Below, piece by piece: positions 37,326 through 46,252 of a stretch of DNA of 50,178 nucleotides. Source of the stretch: Leptotrichia sp. oral taxon 879 str. F0557 (GTDB lineage: Bacteria; Fusobacteriota; Fusobacteriia; Fusobacteriales; Leptotrichiaceae). Under the pieces are notes generated by a model. That model had not been told where the DNA came from. It saw only the letters and a program-made list of their open reading frames with translations, and did no database searches. How positions within the stretch are numbered: position 1 is the first letter of the stretch; each line of letters begins with the position of its first letter. The stretch lies in contig NZ_KI271289.1 in assembly GCF_000469385.1 (NCBI RefSeq), positions 39,071 to 89,248 of the forward strand, written 5' to 3'. The translations under genes were made by a program, and so were the position numbers.

Positions 37326-38528
37326 ATGGATAAAAATATGGATGATAATAAAAAATATGATAAAAACAGGAATATTTCCGATGAGGAAATAATATTGAAA
37401 ATAAAAGAAGAAGTGAAAAAAATACAGCCTGAATTAATAGAGAAAATACGTGAATTAGTTTCAATTTACAGCATTCAGATGGAAGCTGAAGAAAATGCTC
37501 CTTTTGGAAAAGGGCCTGCAGAGGCACTTAATAAAGCTCTGGAAATATCAGAAAAATTGGGATTTAATACAGCGAATATAGATAATAAAATAGGTTATGC
37601 AGAATATGTATCGGAAGAAATAAGGGATTATGAGGAATATATAGGGATTTTTGGACATGTAGATGTTGTTCCTCTTGGTGAAGGGTGGAAGTACTCTCCA
37701 TTGGATGGAGAAATAGAAAATAATCGCATATACGGAAGGGGTGTTCTTGATAATAAGGGTCCAATTCTATCAAATCTTTTTGCACTCCATATTCTGAAAA
37801 AATTAGGAATAAAATTTGATGTTCCTGTAAGAATAGTTTTCGGAACAAATGAAGAAACAGGATTTGCATGTGTAAAACATTATCTGACAAAGGAAAAAGC
37901 CCCTATTTTTGGCTGGACTCCTGATTGTAAATGGCCAGTTGTATACGGAGAAAGGGGAAGGCTTAAAGTAAGAATATATTCTGAAATGAAAGATTTAGAG
38001 AAATTATATGAATTTGTAAATGGATATATTTTATCAGCACCTAATAATGGTGTGAAATTAAAAATAAATTTTAAGGATGATGACTTTGGAGAAATGATAT
38101 TAAGAGGTTACAGATTTGGGATTTCTGAAAATAGACATTTTTTTGAATTTGTAATGAGCTATCCTGCAATATGCAAAAAAGAGCAGCTTATGGATTTAAT
38201 TAAGAGTAATTTGACAGAAGGAACGGAGCTGGAGGAAATTTCCAACTGGAATCCAGTTCTATATGATAAAAGTTCTGAATATGTGCAGACTTTACAGAAA
38301 GTATATAATTATGTTACAGGATTTAATTCGGAACCTGTCACAACGACAGGAGGAACTTATGCAAAGATAATTCCTAATATTATTGCATATGGCCCAAGTT
38401 TTCCAGGTCAGAAGGATATAGCACATTTACCTGATGAGTGGCTTGATTTATCAGATTTAGAGAAAATAACAGAGATTTATGCATTTTCATTATATGAAAT
38501 AAGTAAGTTGAAAAATAGAAAAGAATAA
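37326..38528 (+). CDS. M20-family dipeptidase, PepV-like, short form
   Basis: 400 residues; PepV has about 470, and here the lid insertion is shortened. Zinc-site motifs: FGHVDVVPLGEGW (His/Asp), IYGRGVLDNKGPI (bridging Asp), FGTNEETGF (catalytic Glu and ligand), TPDCKWP, and a C-terminal GQKDIAHLPDEW with His. It cleaves dipeptides to amino acids in the cytoplasm. It starts 12 bases after the glycosylasparaginase gene and ends at a terminator, so it is last in this operon. Confidence 0.88.
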   Translation: MDKNMDDNKKYDKNRNISDEEIILKIKEEVKKIQPELIEKIRELVSIYSIQMEAEENAPFGKGPAEALNKALEISEKLGFNTANIDNKIGYAEYVSEEIRDYEEYIGIFGHVDVVPLGEGWKYSPLDGEIENNRIYGRGVLDNKGPILSNLFALHILKKLGIKFDVPVRIVFGTNEETGFACVKHYLTKEKAPIFGWTPDCKWPVVYGERGRLKVRIYSEMKDLEKLYEFVNGYILSAPNNGVKLKINFKDDDFGEMILRGYRFGISENRHFFEFVMSYPAICKKEQLMDLIKSNLTEGTELEEISNWNPVLYDKSSEYVQTLQKVYNYVTGFNSEPVTTTGGTYAKIIPNIIAYGPSFPGQKDIAHLPDEWLDLSDLEKITEIYAFSLYEISKLKNRKE

Positions 38529-38537
38529 CTTGAAATA

Positions 38538-38582
38538 AAAAACTGTCTAATAGTCCTATTCTAAGATTAAAAGACAGTTTTT
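38538..38582 (+). terminator. Rho-independent terminator
   Basis: AAAAACTGTCT (38538-38548) pairs perfectly with AGACAGTTTTT (38572-38582). T-rich on both sides, so it can serve the converging symporter gene as well. Confidence 0.85.
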
Positions 38583-38656
38583 GAATAATTTGTTTAAAAA
38601 TAATAATTTTATATAATATAACTTTTTAGTCTAATTTTAGAGAAATTTTACTAAAA

Positions 38657-39904
38657 TTAGTTATAGAATTTTTTTTGGTCTGTAATTTCGTTTTCACTTC
38701 TAGCTACAACCATTGTGCAGACAGCATCTCCTGTTATATTTACTGCTGTTCTGAACATATCTATTATTCTGTCAACACCGATTACAACACCAATTCCTTC
38801 AAGCGGTAATCCTGCTTGTTTTAATACAAGTGAAAGCATTAGCATACCTGCACCTGGAACACCTGCTGTACCAACAGAAGCCAGTACCGCTGTTAAAATA
38901 ATTCCCAAATATTGTGTTGGACCTAAATGAATATTATAAAGATTTGCAATAAATACTGCAGCAACACCTTGCATAATTGCAGTACCGTCCATATTTACAG
39001 TCGCTCCTAAAGGAATTGTGAATGAACTTATTTCCTCAGAGATACCAAATTTTTCTGTTAAAGTTTCAATATTTACTGGGATTGTTGCATTGCTGCTGGA
39101 TGTAGAAAATGCAACTGATATAACATTAAAGAATTTTTTGAAGAATCTTAATGGACTTACTTTTGCCATAGTTGCTAGCATTATTTGATAAACACCTGTA
39201 TGAATAACAAATGCAAATAATGTTGCAGCCACAAATCCAAGCAATTTTACAAGCACATCTACACCTGTTGAAGCAACAACTTTTGAAATTAGTGCGAATA
39301 CTCCTATTGGAGCGACTTCCATTATAAGTTCCACCATTTTTAACACAAGTTCATTTGCTTCTTCAAGTAAAGCTTTTAAATTTTTTACCTTATCTCCTAA
39401 AGTTGAAATTGCAACTCCTAACAGCAAAAAAAATACTATAATTGCAAGCATTTTTTCTTCTGACATTGCATTAATAATGTTTTTTGGAATCATATCAAGA
39501 AGAATATCAATAAGTTTACCTTGCTCCGCAATTTTAAATTCACCTTTAGGAAGTTCTCCATGCACCATTCCCATTCCGATTCCAGAAACTTTTGCTACAA
39601 ATAATCCAATTGCTACAGCAATAGCAGTAGTTGCAAAATAGAAACCCAAAACCTTTGTACCAATTCTTTTAAGTTTTTTTATATCTCCAATAGAAGCTGC
39701 TCCCATTGCAAGAGAAATAGAAACTAACGGTACAATCATAACTTTCATAAGATTGATAAACATTCCTCCAAAAAAAGCAAGGACTGAATCAATAACGACA
39801 TCTTTTACGAAGGGATTTTTTGCAAAAGGACTTAATATCAGCCCAAATACAATCCCAAGTGCTAACCCAACCATTATCCTAGTTGTTAATCCCATTTTTT
39901 TCAT
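38657..39904 (-). CDS. Dicarboxylate/amino acid:cation symporter (DAACS)
   Basis: 415 residues, GltP/GltT/SstT-like. The N-terminal span is MVGLALGIVFGLILSP; hallmark motifs are SFTIPLGATVNMDGTA (helical hairpin and unwound TM7) and DMFRTAVNITGDA (TM8, substrate site). Such proteins import glutamate, aspartate, serine or threonine with Na+ or H+; the exact substrate cannot be read by eye. It faces the aminohydrolase/peptidase cluster. The nearest SD (AAAGGAGG) is 26 bases from the ATG, with a hairpin between. Confidence 0.92.
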   Translation of the reverse strand: MKKMGLTTRIMVGLALGIVFGLILSPFAKNPFVKDVVIDSVLAFFGGMFINLMKVMIVPLVSISLAMGAASIGDIKKLKRIGTKVLGFYFATTAIAVAIGLFVAKVSGIGMGMVHGELPKGEFKIAEQGKLIDILLDMIPKNIINAMSEEKMLAIIVFFLLLGVAISTLGDKVKNLKALLEEANELVLKMVELIMEVAPIGVFALISKVVASTGVDVLVKLLGFVAATLFAFVIHTGVYQIMLATMAKVSPLRFFKKFFNVISVAFSTSSSNATIPVNIETLTEKFGISEEISSFTIPLGATVNMDGTAIMQGVAAVFIANLYNIHLGPTQYLGIILTAVLASVGTAGVPGAGMLMLSLVLKQAGLPLEGIGVVIGVDRIIDMFRTAVNITGDAVCTMVVARSENEITDQKKFYN

Positions 39905-39939
39905 AGATTTTTTTACAGTATAAAATACTGCCTCCTTTC
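39905..39939 (-). promoter_or_regulatory. SD and hairpin in the symporter leader
   Basis: On the minus strand AAAGGAGG is followed directly by CAGTAT-TTT-ATACTG (39916-39930), a perfect 6-bp hairpin, then 11 bases to the ATG at 39904. Folded, the SD would lie at a workable distance; unfolded, it is too far (26 bases). No other SD or in-frame start is seen. Confidence 0.55.
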
Positions 39940-40074
39940 TCGAATTTATAAAATATACTATATTTTAACTTTTTATCAAAAAATTTACAACCCATAAAAA
40001 AATTTTTTTTATCCTGACAAATAAATGAAAGATTTTAAAAGAATTTTTTGTTTATCTGACAGTACAATTAAATA

Positions 40075-40191
40075 ATACTAAACTCCATTTAAATAACGGA
40101 TTTATTATAAACTTCCCTAATAAAGGATATAAACCCAATATTTTAAAATAATTTAAGATATAATTTTTATTTTTTAAACAGAGTTTAGTAT
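40075..40191. repeat. 117-bp element with 11-bp terminal inverted repeats
   Basis: ATACTAAACTC (40075-40085) and GAGTTTAGTAT (40181-40191) are perfect inverted repeats. The inside is AT-rich with TAAAGGATATAAACCC. It has no coding capacity. Similar pieces occur at 108-197 and 427-548, and its left end resembles the ends of copies A and D. MITE-like in size and form. Confidence 0.65.
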
Positions 40192-40217
40192 AAAATTAAA
40201 TAAAATAATAATAAAAT

Positions 40218-40261
40218 AAAACTGCCGCTTATCCCTAAAAATAAGAATATCAGACAGTTTT
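40218..40261 (-). terminator. Hairpin after the toxin gene
   Basis: AAAACTG (40218-40224) / CAGTTTT (40255-40261) with an inner CTTAT/ATAAG pair. On the minus strand it is followed by TTTTATTTTATT, so it can end the toxin-antitoxin transcript. Confidence 0.5.
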
Positions 40262-40296
40262 AATTCTCAATTAACCCAATAAATTTAGAAATAATT

Positions 40297-40563
40297 CTAA
40301 ATATAAATTTTATCCCTTTTATCTATTTGAACAATTAAAATGACTAATTTATCCTTTTCAATTTTTGCAATAATTCTATAGTTTTCAACTCTATATCTCC
40401 AAAATCCTTTCAGATTGTATCTTAATGCTTTACCAAATTTTTTTGGATTATCTGTATTATTAAGATTTTGTTTAATGTATCTCATAATTTTTAGTTTCAT
40501 AGAATCATCTAGTTTATTTAATTGTTTTTCAGCTTTTTGTCTGATGATAACTTTATATTTCAT
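40297..40563 (-). CDS. RelE/ParE-family toxin
   Basis: 88 residues with the RelE pattern: YKVIIRQKAEKQLNKLDDSMKLKI, then GKALRYNLKGFWRYRVENYRIIAKIEKDKLVILIVQIDKRDKIY. The WRYRVENYRII strand and the C-terminal Lys/Arg-rich end are typical of ribosome-dependent mRNA interferases. Its ATG overlaps the end of the antitoxin gene by 11 bases. Confidence 0.9.
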   Translation of the reverse strand: MKYKVIIRQKAEKQLNKLDDSMKLKIMRYIKQNLNNTDNPKKFGKALRYNLKGFWRYRVENYRIIAKIEKDKLVILIVQIDKRDKIYI

Positions 40564-40789
40564 TTTCCAATCCCATTTTTTTTACTAAATCTTCAAATGA
40601 AATTGCTTTTTCCTTGTTTAACTTATACTCTTCATAAGCCTCAACAGCCAATTTGTAGTCCTCTTCATCTTCGATTTTTTCAAGAATTAAATCTAACATT
40701 ACTTGGTTTAAATTTATATTATTTTCCTTAACATAGTTGTTTATTTTATCTTCTATGTCAGGATGAGCATTTATAGAAACGGTTATCAT
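40553..40789 (-). CDS. RelB-type antitoxin
   Basis: 78 residues from the ATG at 40789, with AAAGGGTG upstream; the longer reading to 40957 has no SD and unlikely composition. MITVSINAHPDIEDKINNYV is a ribbon-helix-helix DNA-binding start; ILEKIEDEEDYKLAVEAYEEY and FEDLVKKMGLENEI form the toxin-binding helices. It is expected to neutralise the toxin encoded next and to repress the pair. Confidence 0.88.
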   Translation of the reverse strand: MITVSINAHPDIEDKINNYVKENNINLNQVMLDLILEKIEDEEDYKLAVEAYEEYKLNKEKAISFEDLVKKMGLENEI

Positions 40790-41239
40790 AAAATTCACAC
40801 CCTTTCTTGTTATTTTTGTTAATAAAATTTTAACATAAAAAATAATAAAAATCAACGAAAATATTTTATTAACTGCAATTTGTATCAAAAAAATTCCTTC
40901 AGAGGAAATTGCTCTATATGGGCATGAAATTGTTCCTATTAGAATAAAAAATATCATTCATACAGAAAACAATAAAAGAAGTGAATAACATAAGACAAAA
41001 TAGATAGCTTTATAGAAAATATATGTCAAACAAATGATTAGTTAATGTTATTAATGTTGAAAACAAAATTGATTTTCATCAGAAAATTAATGAAGAAATT
41101 GAACTGGGATAGAATAGAAATAAAATATTTATTCAAAAGAAAAAAGACAGGAAAACATTCCTCTGTATAGGAAGCCCTGCCTTAAATATATATTTTCTTT
41201 TTCCTGATCATCATTATCGCTCTGTATATTTACATATAG
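40790..41239. other. Gene-free stretch, possible remnant
   Basis: No gene with a start and SD is seen. On the plus strand one frame is open from about 40845 to 40985 (...SEEIALYGHEIVPIRIKNIIHTE...) but has no start codon; it may be the tail of a decayed gene. The rest is AT-rich without structure, except the hairpin at 41147-41166. Confidence 0.4.
41147..41166 (-). terminator. Short terminator after the small lipoprotein
   Basis: AGGAA/TTCCT with a further CA/TG pair across a bulge is followed on the minus strand by a run of T. It lies about 75 bases after the stop of the small lipoprotein frame. Confidence 0.45.
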
Positions 41240-41419
41240 CTAGTATGTTCTATTTCCATATTTATCCTTGCAATAGAATGTTCCACTAGCCCTTCTATAA
41301 CATTTTTCTCCACTTTCCTTTCTTTTTTGTTCTGCTTCTTTCCAGCCTTTAGGGTCAAGTAGTTCACATCCCACGACAGACATAGTAAGTATAACCATTA
41401 ATAAAATTTTCTTAAGTAT
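41240..41419 (-). pseudogene. Small lipoprotein with a damaged or unusual start
   Basis: The open frame gives ILKKILLMVILTMSVVGC, then a polar 42-residue part with GWKEAEQKRKESGEKCYRRA and GTFYCKDKYGNRTY. The lipobox VVGC is good. There is no ATG/GTG/TTG at the natural start: the codon is ATA (41419) with TGA three codons before it. An ATG with a good SD (AAGGAG) lies at 41424 but in another frame. Either a small indel broke the gene, the sequence has an error, or translation starts at ATA. The internal ATG at 41398 would shorten the signal peptide too much. Confidence 0.55.
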
Positions 41420-41599
41420 TGCATATCATCTCCTTATGTTTTAAATATATTTCTCTCATTTTATGTATTGATTATTTGTGTTTTTTTATATTTTTATTAT
41501 ACAATATTTTAAGTTTGAATACAAATTGTTTTTTATATTTCTGTAGAAAATTTAATAAAAAATAAAATTATACCTAAATTACAATGTAATTTTCTTAAA

Positions 41600-42097
41600 T
41601 TATTTTATTTTAATACCTTCCAGTTCCAATAAAAACTCCTTTATATGAAGTCCTCCACCATATCCTACTAACTTTCCGTTCGCACCAATTACACGATGGC
41701 AAGGAATAAAAATTGAGATTTTATTTCGATTGTTTGCCATTCCAACTGCACGGACTGCTTTTTCGTTATTAATTGCAACTGCTATGTCCTTGTAGGAACG
41801 GGTTTCGCCGTAAGGGATTGTTTCAAGAGCGTTCCAGACGGAAATTTGAAAAGGTGTTCCTTCTTTTAAAAGTGGCAAGTTAAAATTTTTTCGCTTTTTG
41901 GAAAAATATTCAAATAACTGATTTTTTGCCTTTTTTATTAACTCGGTTTCTTTAATTTGAAAATTATCCTCATTTTTAAATTTTTCAATTTCATAACTCC
42001 AGATTACATCAGTAATATGAGAATCATTTTCTGTTGTGGCAAGTCCAATTTTTCCAATTGGAGTATTGGTTTCATAAAAATAGATATTTTTTTTCAT
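41600..42097 (-). CDS. ogt: Methylated-DNA--protein-cysteine methyltransferase
   Basis: 165 residues. It repairs O6-alkylguanine by transfer to its own Cys133 in IPCHRVIGANG. TPFQISVWNALETIPYGETRSYKDIA and AVRAVGMANNRN form the DNA-binding part, and the Arg of RAVG is the finger residue. The N-terminal domain is short, as in Ogt. Monocistronic. Confidence 0.95.
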   Translation of the reverse strand: MKKNIYFYETNTPIGKIGLATTENDSHITDVIWSYEIEKFKNEDNFQIKETELIKKAKNQLFEYFSKKRKNFNLPLLKEGTPFQISVWNALETIPYGETRSYKDIAVAINNEKAVRAVGMANNRNKISIFIPCHRVIGANGKLVGYGGGLHIKEFLLELEGIKIK

Positions 42098-42257
42098 TGT
42101 TATTAGCCTTTCAATTTTTTATATTTAAAATTTGAATTTTTTAATTCATTTTGTGGTAAATGTATTATAGTATGGTTGGGTAAAAAAGTAAATAGGGAGT
42201 AAAAAAGTAAAAATTTGAAATGAAAACTTTAACATTTTCAGAGTTCTTTTTTTATGA

Positions 42258-42263
42258 TATAAT
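42258..42263 (+). promoter_or_regulatory. Extended -10 box
   Basis: TATAAT preceded by TGA, 30 bases before the ATG at 42294. No good -35 is seen at 16-18 bases. Confidence 0.4.
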
Positions 42264-42293
42264 GGGAAATAAATTAGATGAGGTTTTTCAGTT

Positions 42294-43253
42294 ATGTTGA
42301 ATAAGTCATTATGGGAAAAGAAAATATTTGGGGATAGTTTTATTTTAAAAAAGATTATGGATAGAAAATTAAAATTGTGGCTGTATAATCAGTATAAAAA
42401 AGAAGAAACAGATAGCGGACAAGAAGAGGTAATAATTAAGGAAAATTTAAGTTATGAATTACTTTGTGATATTTTAAACAATACAGAAAAATATGTAAAA
42501 GCCAAAAGTGGAAATTGGGAAAATAAGTTTTTGATTTATAATGAGACAGCAAGAGAAGGCGAACCGTTTATTGTGGCAATACTTAAAGATATGTATGCTT
42601 TTTGCGTATTTTTTTATATAAGTAAAAAAGGAGGAAAGTACATTGTTAAGAATAAATGGTTTGATGAAATTGAAATTGAAGATATGGAAAAATTTTTGAA
42701 TAATTTGCAGGAGTGTAAGGTAAATCTTGATGTTCCTGAATTTGTAAATTTGAAAAGATATTATTATAATGAATTGACATTAATTGAAAAAATCTTAAAG
42801 AGGTATTTTGAAACAGGGAAAATTGAAGTCAAACTAGATGAAAATATTAAAATTAACCGTAAATACAGTGGAATAAAATTAGGAAATCACATTGAAAAAG
42901 TAATTTCTAAATCAGAGAAAAGAAATCTAAAAAAATATTGTCAGTATTTGTTGTATGAAGATAAGGGACAGAAATATTCATTATTTGCAAATCCAAGAAC
43001 TGGAAAAATTGTAAAAATTGATATAAAAGATGAGAAGTATTTTCCAGCAGAAGATTTGAAAATTGGTGATTACTTAACGGAAGAGAAAATGGAGAAATAT
43101 GAAATTTATTACGATGAGGATGATGAAGATATGTGGCTTAGTGAAGTAGTAAAAGAATTGGCAATAGTAACAGAACTTATTGGGAAATATCCTAACCAGA
43201 AAGAAAAAATACTGTGGTATGTCTGGTTTGATTATAAAGAGTACAGTTTTTAA
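42294..43253 (+). CDS. Protein of unknown function
   Basis: 319 residues, cytoplasmic by composition (no signal or membrane segment). It has Lys/Glu-rich helices, a region with FIVAILKDMYAFCVFFYIS and a C-terminal acidic stretch YYDEDDEDMW. I recognise no family. GAGG lies 10 bases before the ATG. The next gene is 68 bases downstream and encodes a membrane protein. Confidence 0.65.
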   Translation: MLNKSLWEKKIFGDSFILKKIMDRKLKLWLYNQYKKEETDSGQEEVIIKENLSYELLCDILNNTEKYVKAKSGNWENKFLIYNETAREGEPFIVAILKDMYAFCVFFYISKKGGKYIVKNKWFDEIEIEDMEKFLNNLQECKVNLDVPEFVNLKRYYYNELTLIEKILKRYFETGKIEVKLDENIKINRKYSGIKLGNHIEKVISKSEKRNLKKYCQYLLYEDKGQKYSLFANPRTGKIVKIDIKDEKYFPAEDLKIGDYLTEEKMEKYEIYYDEDDEDMWLSEVVKELAIVTELIGKYPNQKEKILWYVWFDYKEYSF

Positions 43254-43321
43254 GTGAAATAAATCATACTTAAAATTGTAAATGTTGATTTACAAAAATT
43301 TAAAATATAATGGAGGCTTTT

Positions 43322-44125
43322 ATGAGAAATTTTGAAAAAATAGAAAATAGGAATTTTATTGATATTTTATTGGGAGCTGTTAAAATAGTTGGAATAATGA
43401 TTTTTACGTGGAGTGTTCTAATTTTTCAAAGAGGTATTTTTGGCAGTTATTATTTCAATAGTGTGGCAAAAACAGGAGATTTGAAAGCTGGAGAAATGGT
43501 AACGCTTGTTCAGACGTTATTTAGCCTTGTTGTACTGATTATATTAAGTGTTATTTTTATAAAAATGATGAAGGCTAGATTTGGTAAGGAGAATTTGAAT
43601 AAAATAAAATTCTGGACTTTTGTTATAATCGTGATAACTTTTGTTTTATTTGCACTTGGAGTGACTTTTTCGATGATAAATTCGATAGTTAAAAATATTG
43701 GAAGTATTTCTTTGAGTGATAAAATTACTATATTTTTTAAAACGGGAGTTTTAGAAGGAATAAAAGGGATGCAGTTAATTGGATTTTTATTGACAATGTG
43801 TTTATTTTCAATTAAAGTTTATGAGAATAATAAGAAAAAGAGTCTATTTGCAATAATCTTTGCTGGCGTAAGTTCAATAATTCTAATGATAATTTTTTAT
43901 TTTATTGGACTATTTTTAGATTTATATCTGCTTCAAACAAGTCAAGGATGGAAAATGGAAACACTCTCTGGATTTATAAGAGAAATAATGCAAAATGCAA
44001 ATATGCAGGAAGTAGTGTTTAATTATTATTTTTATTTAACATCATCTGTTGTTGTAATATTTACAATAATATTAATTTTAAACGTTTTTTCAGATAATAA
44101 AAAGAAACTTTATGGAGAAGAATAG
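43322..44125 (+). CDS. Membrane protein with about six spans
   Basis: 267 residues from the ATG at 43322, 5 bases after GGAGG; the ATG at 43310 contains that SD and is rejected. Hydrophobic segments: LGAVKIVGIMIFTWSVLIF, VTLVQTLFSLVVLIILSVIF, FWTFVIIVITFVLFALGVTF, GMQLIGFLLTMCLFSI, AIIFAGVSSIILMIIFYFIG, and YFYLTSSVVVIFTIILILNVF. No known transporter motif. Function unknown. Confidence 0.7.
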   Translation: MRNFEKIENRNFIDILLGAVKIVGIMIFTWSVLIFQRGIFGSYYFNSVAKTGDLKAGEMVTLVQTLFSLVVLIILSVIFIKMMKARFGKENLNKIKFWTFVIIVITFVLFALGVTFSMINSIVKNIGSISLSDKITIFFKTGVLEGIKGMQLIGFLLTMCLFSIKVYENNKKKSLFAIIFAGVSSIILMIIFYFIGLFLDLYLLQTSQGWKMETLSGFIREIMQNANMQEVVFNYYFYLTSSVVVIFTIILILNVFSDNKKKLYGEE

Positions 44126-44219
44126 TTTTAAAACTATTGAAAATATTGATGTTTAATAATTAAAGTTTTGGAAAATGATAATTATACTTATAATTTATTA
44201 AAAAAGGAAATATAAAAAA

Positions 44220-45449
44220 ATGAATTTATTTGATGAAGTATATGAAGATAAGAAGCCACTAGCATTTAGATACCGTCCAAAAAGTCTTGATGATTTTTAT
44301 GGGCAGAAGATATTGGTTGGGGAAAATGGGATTTTGAGGAAGATTATTGAACGTGGAAACTTTATGAATGCGATTTTTTGGGGAGCACCGGGAACAGGGA
44401 AAACTACGCTTGCAGAGATAATAGCTGATAAAATGAATTACCATTATGAATATTTGAATGCTATAAAAGCCTCTGTAACTGATATAAAGAATATTTCTGA
44501 TAAAGCACACAGCAGTTTTCATACAAATGGACAGCAGACATTACTATTTTTAGATGAAATTCATAGATTTAATAAGTTGCAGCAGGATTCACTTTTGGAA
44601 GATTTGGAAAATGGAAATATTATTTTAATTGGAGCGACTACTGAAAATCCTTATTACAGTTTGAATAACGCATTATTATCACGATGTATGGCATTTGAAT
44701 TTAAGAAATTGAGTGGGGATGATTTGCTTAAAATATTGAAAAATATTAATGAAAAGGAGAATTTGGGGATTTCAGATGATATTTTAGGATATATTTCGGA
44801 AATAATCGAAGGAGATGCAAGGCAGGCTATAAATATTTTGGAACTGATAACAAATGTTGGAGTGGAGTTTACACTGGAAGAAGTAAAGGAGATTTTGAAT
44901 ACGAAAAAATCATATCACAGGACAGAAGAAAAGTACAATACAATTTCAGCAATGATAAAAAGCATTCGTGGAAGTGATCCTGATGCGGCTGTCTACTGGA
45001 TGGCGAAAATGCTGTCTGGTGGCGAAGATATTTTGTATATTGCAAGAAGGCTTGTGATTTTAGCTTCTGAAGACATTGGGCTTGCAAATCCGCAGGCTTT
45101 ACCAGTTGCTGTGGCAGGACTTAATGCAATAAAGGAAATTGGAATGCCCGAAGCTAGAATCATCTTATCTGAAGTGGCAATCTATCTCGCAATTTCTCCC
45201 AAGAGCAATTCAGCCTACAATGCTATAAATTCAGCACTAAGCCACATTGAAAATGAAAAAATTCAGGAAGTGCCAGTTCATCTCACAAAAGTTGGAGCAA
45301 AAGACTACAAATATCCACATAATTATGAAAATCATTATGTAGACCAAATTTATATGAATGAAAAAATCAAATTTTACGAGCATGGAGAAAATAAATTTGA
45401 AAAGGCGGCAGATGAGTGGTTGAAGAAGATTAAAAAGAATCAAAAATAA
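44220..45449 (+). CDS. rarA: Replication-associated recombination protein A (AAA+)
   Basis: 409 residues, MgsA/WRNIP1 family. It acts at stalled replication forks. FRYRPKSLDDFYGQ at the N-terminus, Walker A GAPGTGKTT (55-63), Walker B LFLDEIH (109-115), sensor GATTENP, arginine finger LLSRC. The C-terminal part (SEDIGLANPQAL, HLTKVGAKDYKYPHNY) is the tetramerisation region. Complete; AAAGGA upstream. Confidence 0.96.
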   Translation: MNLFDEVYEDKKPLAFRYRPKSLDDFYGQKILVGENGILRKIIERGNFMNAIFWGAPGTGKTTLAEIIADKMNYHYEYLNAIKASVTDIKNISDKAHSSFHTNGQQTLLFLDEIHRFNKLQQDSLLEDLENGNIILIGATTENPYYSLNNALLSRCMAFEFKKLSGDDLLKILKNINEKENLGISDDILGYISEIIEGDARQAINILELITNVGVEFTLEEVKEILNTKKSYHRTEEKYNTISAMIKSIRGSDPDAAVYWMAKMLSGGEDILYIARRLVILASEDIGLANPQALPVAVAGLNAIKEIGMPEARIILSEVAIYLAISPKSNSAYNAINSALSHIENEKIQEVPVHLTKVGAKDYKYPHNYENHYVDQIYMNEKIKFYEHGENKFEKAADEWLKKIKKNQK

Positions 45450-45482
45450 ATTGTCTATTGAATTTTTAAAAATAGTTGGTAT

Positions 45483-45529
45483 AAAAAATACTCAAACAAT
45501 AGTGTGGTTAGTTGTCTGAGTATTTTTTT
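45483..45529. terminator. Bidirectional terminator
   Basis: AAAAAATACTCA (45483-45494) pairs with TGAGTATTTTTT (45517-45528), and ACAA with TTGT inside. It lies between the converging rarA and 45536 genes. Confidence 0.85.
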
Positions 45530-45535
45530 GAATAT

Positions 45536-46213
45536 TTAATAACAAGCTGAAGGATCATAATTTTGTACAAAATTTCTTGCTGTGTCACGCTCACAGTCAT
45601 ACCTTACTGCTGAATCATGTCCAGATAACTTGTAATCTATTAATGCTTTATTTAAATTAAAGCTATATATATCTGAACCAGGACGATGAAGGATTAAACC
45701 ATACTCCATTTCAACTCCATTATTAACACCAGTTGCAGCCCAAGTGCTCCCAATTAATTTTCTTAAAGAAGAACTGCTTATATTTTTAAAACCTTTTAAA
45801 TTAATATATCCTTTTTTATTTTTATTATTTCCTTCCAAAACCCGCACTAGCACTTTATTTCCATCTCTTACACCTTTAATTTCTACAAGTGTATCATTCA
45901 TATCAGAAGCTGTAAATCTTCTTTCATATGGATCGACTTCTTTAGTTTCAATCTTAGTTTCGTTGGTTTTGGTTTCACTTTTTTTGTTGTCTTCTTTAGC
46001 CTGAGTTTGTACTGAAGCCATCATTTGATTTTCCAACTGTCGTTTTTCTTGTTCCTTTTGAACTTTTTCCATCTCATTTATTTTATTTTTCATACTTACA
46101 AATTGGTAAATACCACCACCTATGATAATAAATCCTATAACCAGAACAAGAGCAATTATTATTCCAATTAGAATTTTTACTAAATTTTTGTTTTCAACAT
46201 TATTATTTTCCAT
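45536..46213 (-). CDS. Membrane-anchored protein with coiled coil
   Basis: 225 residues. One span (about 12-38, ILIGIIIALVLVIGFIIIGGGIYQF) near the N-terminus, then a Lys/Glu/Gln coiled coil (40-65), a Lys/Thr/Glu-rich linker, and a C-terminal domain of about 130 residues with KVLVRVLEGNNKNKKGYINLKGF (SH3-like strands), two cysteines (YDCERD, PSACY) and a conserved-looking HRPGSDIY. Probably exported with the C-terminal domain outside. Unknown function. The gene upstream on the same strand (46253) also has an SH3-like end, so the two may form a pair. Confidence 0.65.
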   Translation of the reverse strand: MENNNVENKNLVKILIGIIIALVLVIGFIIIGGGIYQFVSMKNKINEMEKVQKEQEKRQLENQMMASVQTQAKEDNKKSETKTNETKIETKEVDPYERRFTASDMNDTLVEIKGVRDGNKVLVRVLEGNNKNKKGYINLKGFKNISSSSLRKLIGSTWAATGVNNGVEMEYGLILHRPGSDIYSFNLNKALIDYKLSGHDSAVRYDCERDTARNFVQNYDPSACY

Positions 46214-46252
46214 TTATATTTCTCCTAAATTTTAAATTTAAAATGTTTAATA

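Noticed and set aside
40845-40985. Open frame with LYGHEIVPIRIKNIIHTE
   Set aside because: No start codon or SD; could be a gene remnant but cannot be identified. Mentioned only in the gene-free stretch.
43310-43321. Upstream ATG for the membrane protein at 43322
   Set aside because: This ATG overlaps the GGAGG that serves the ATG at 43322.
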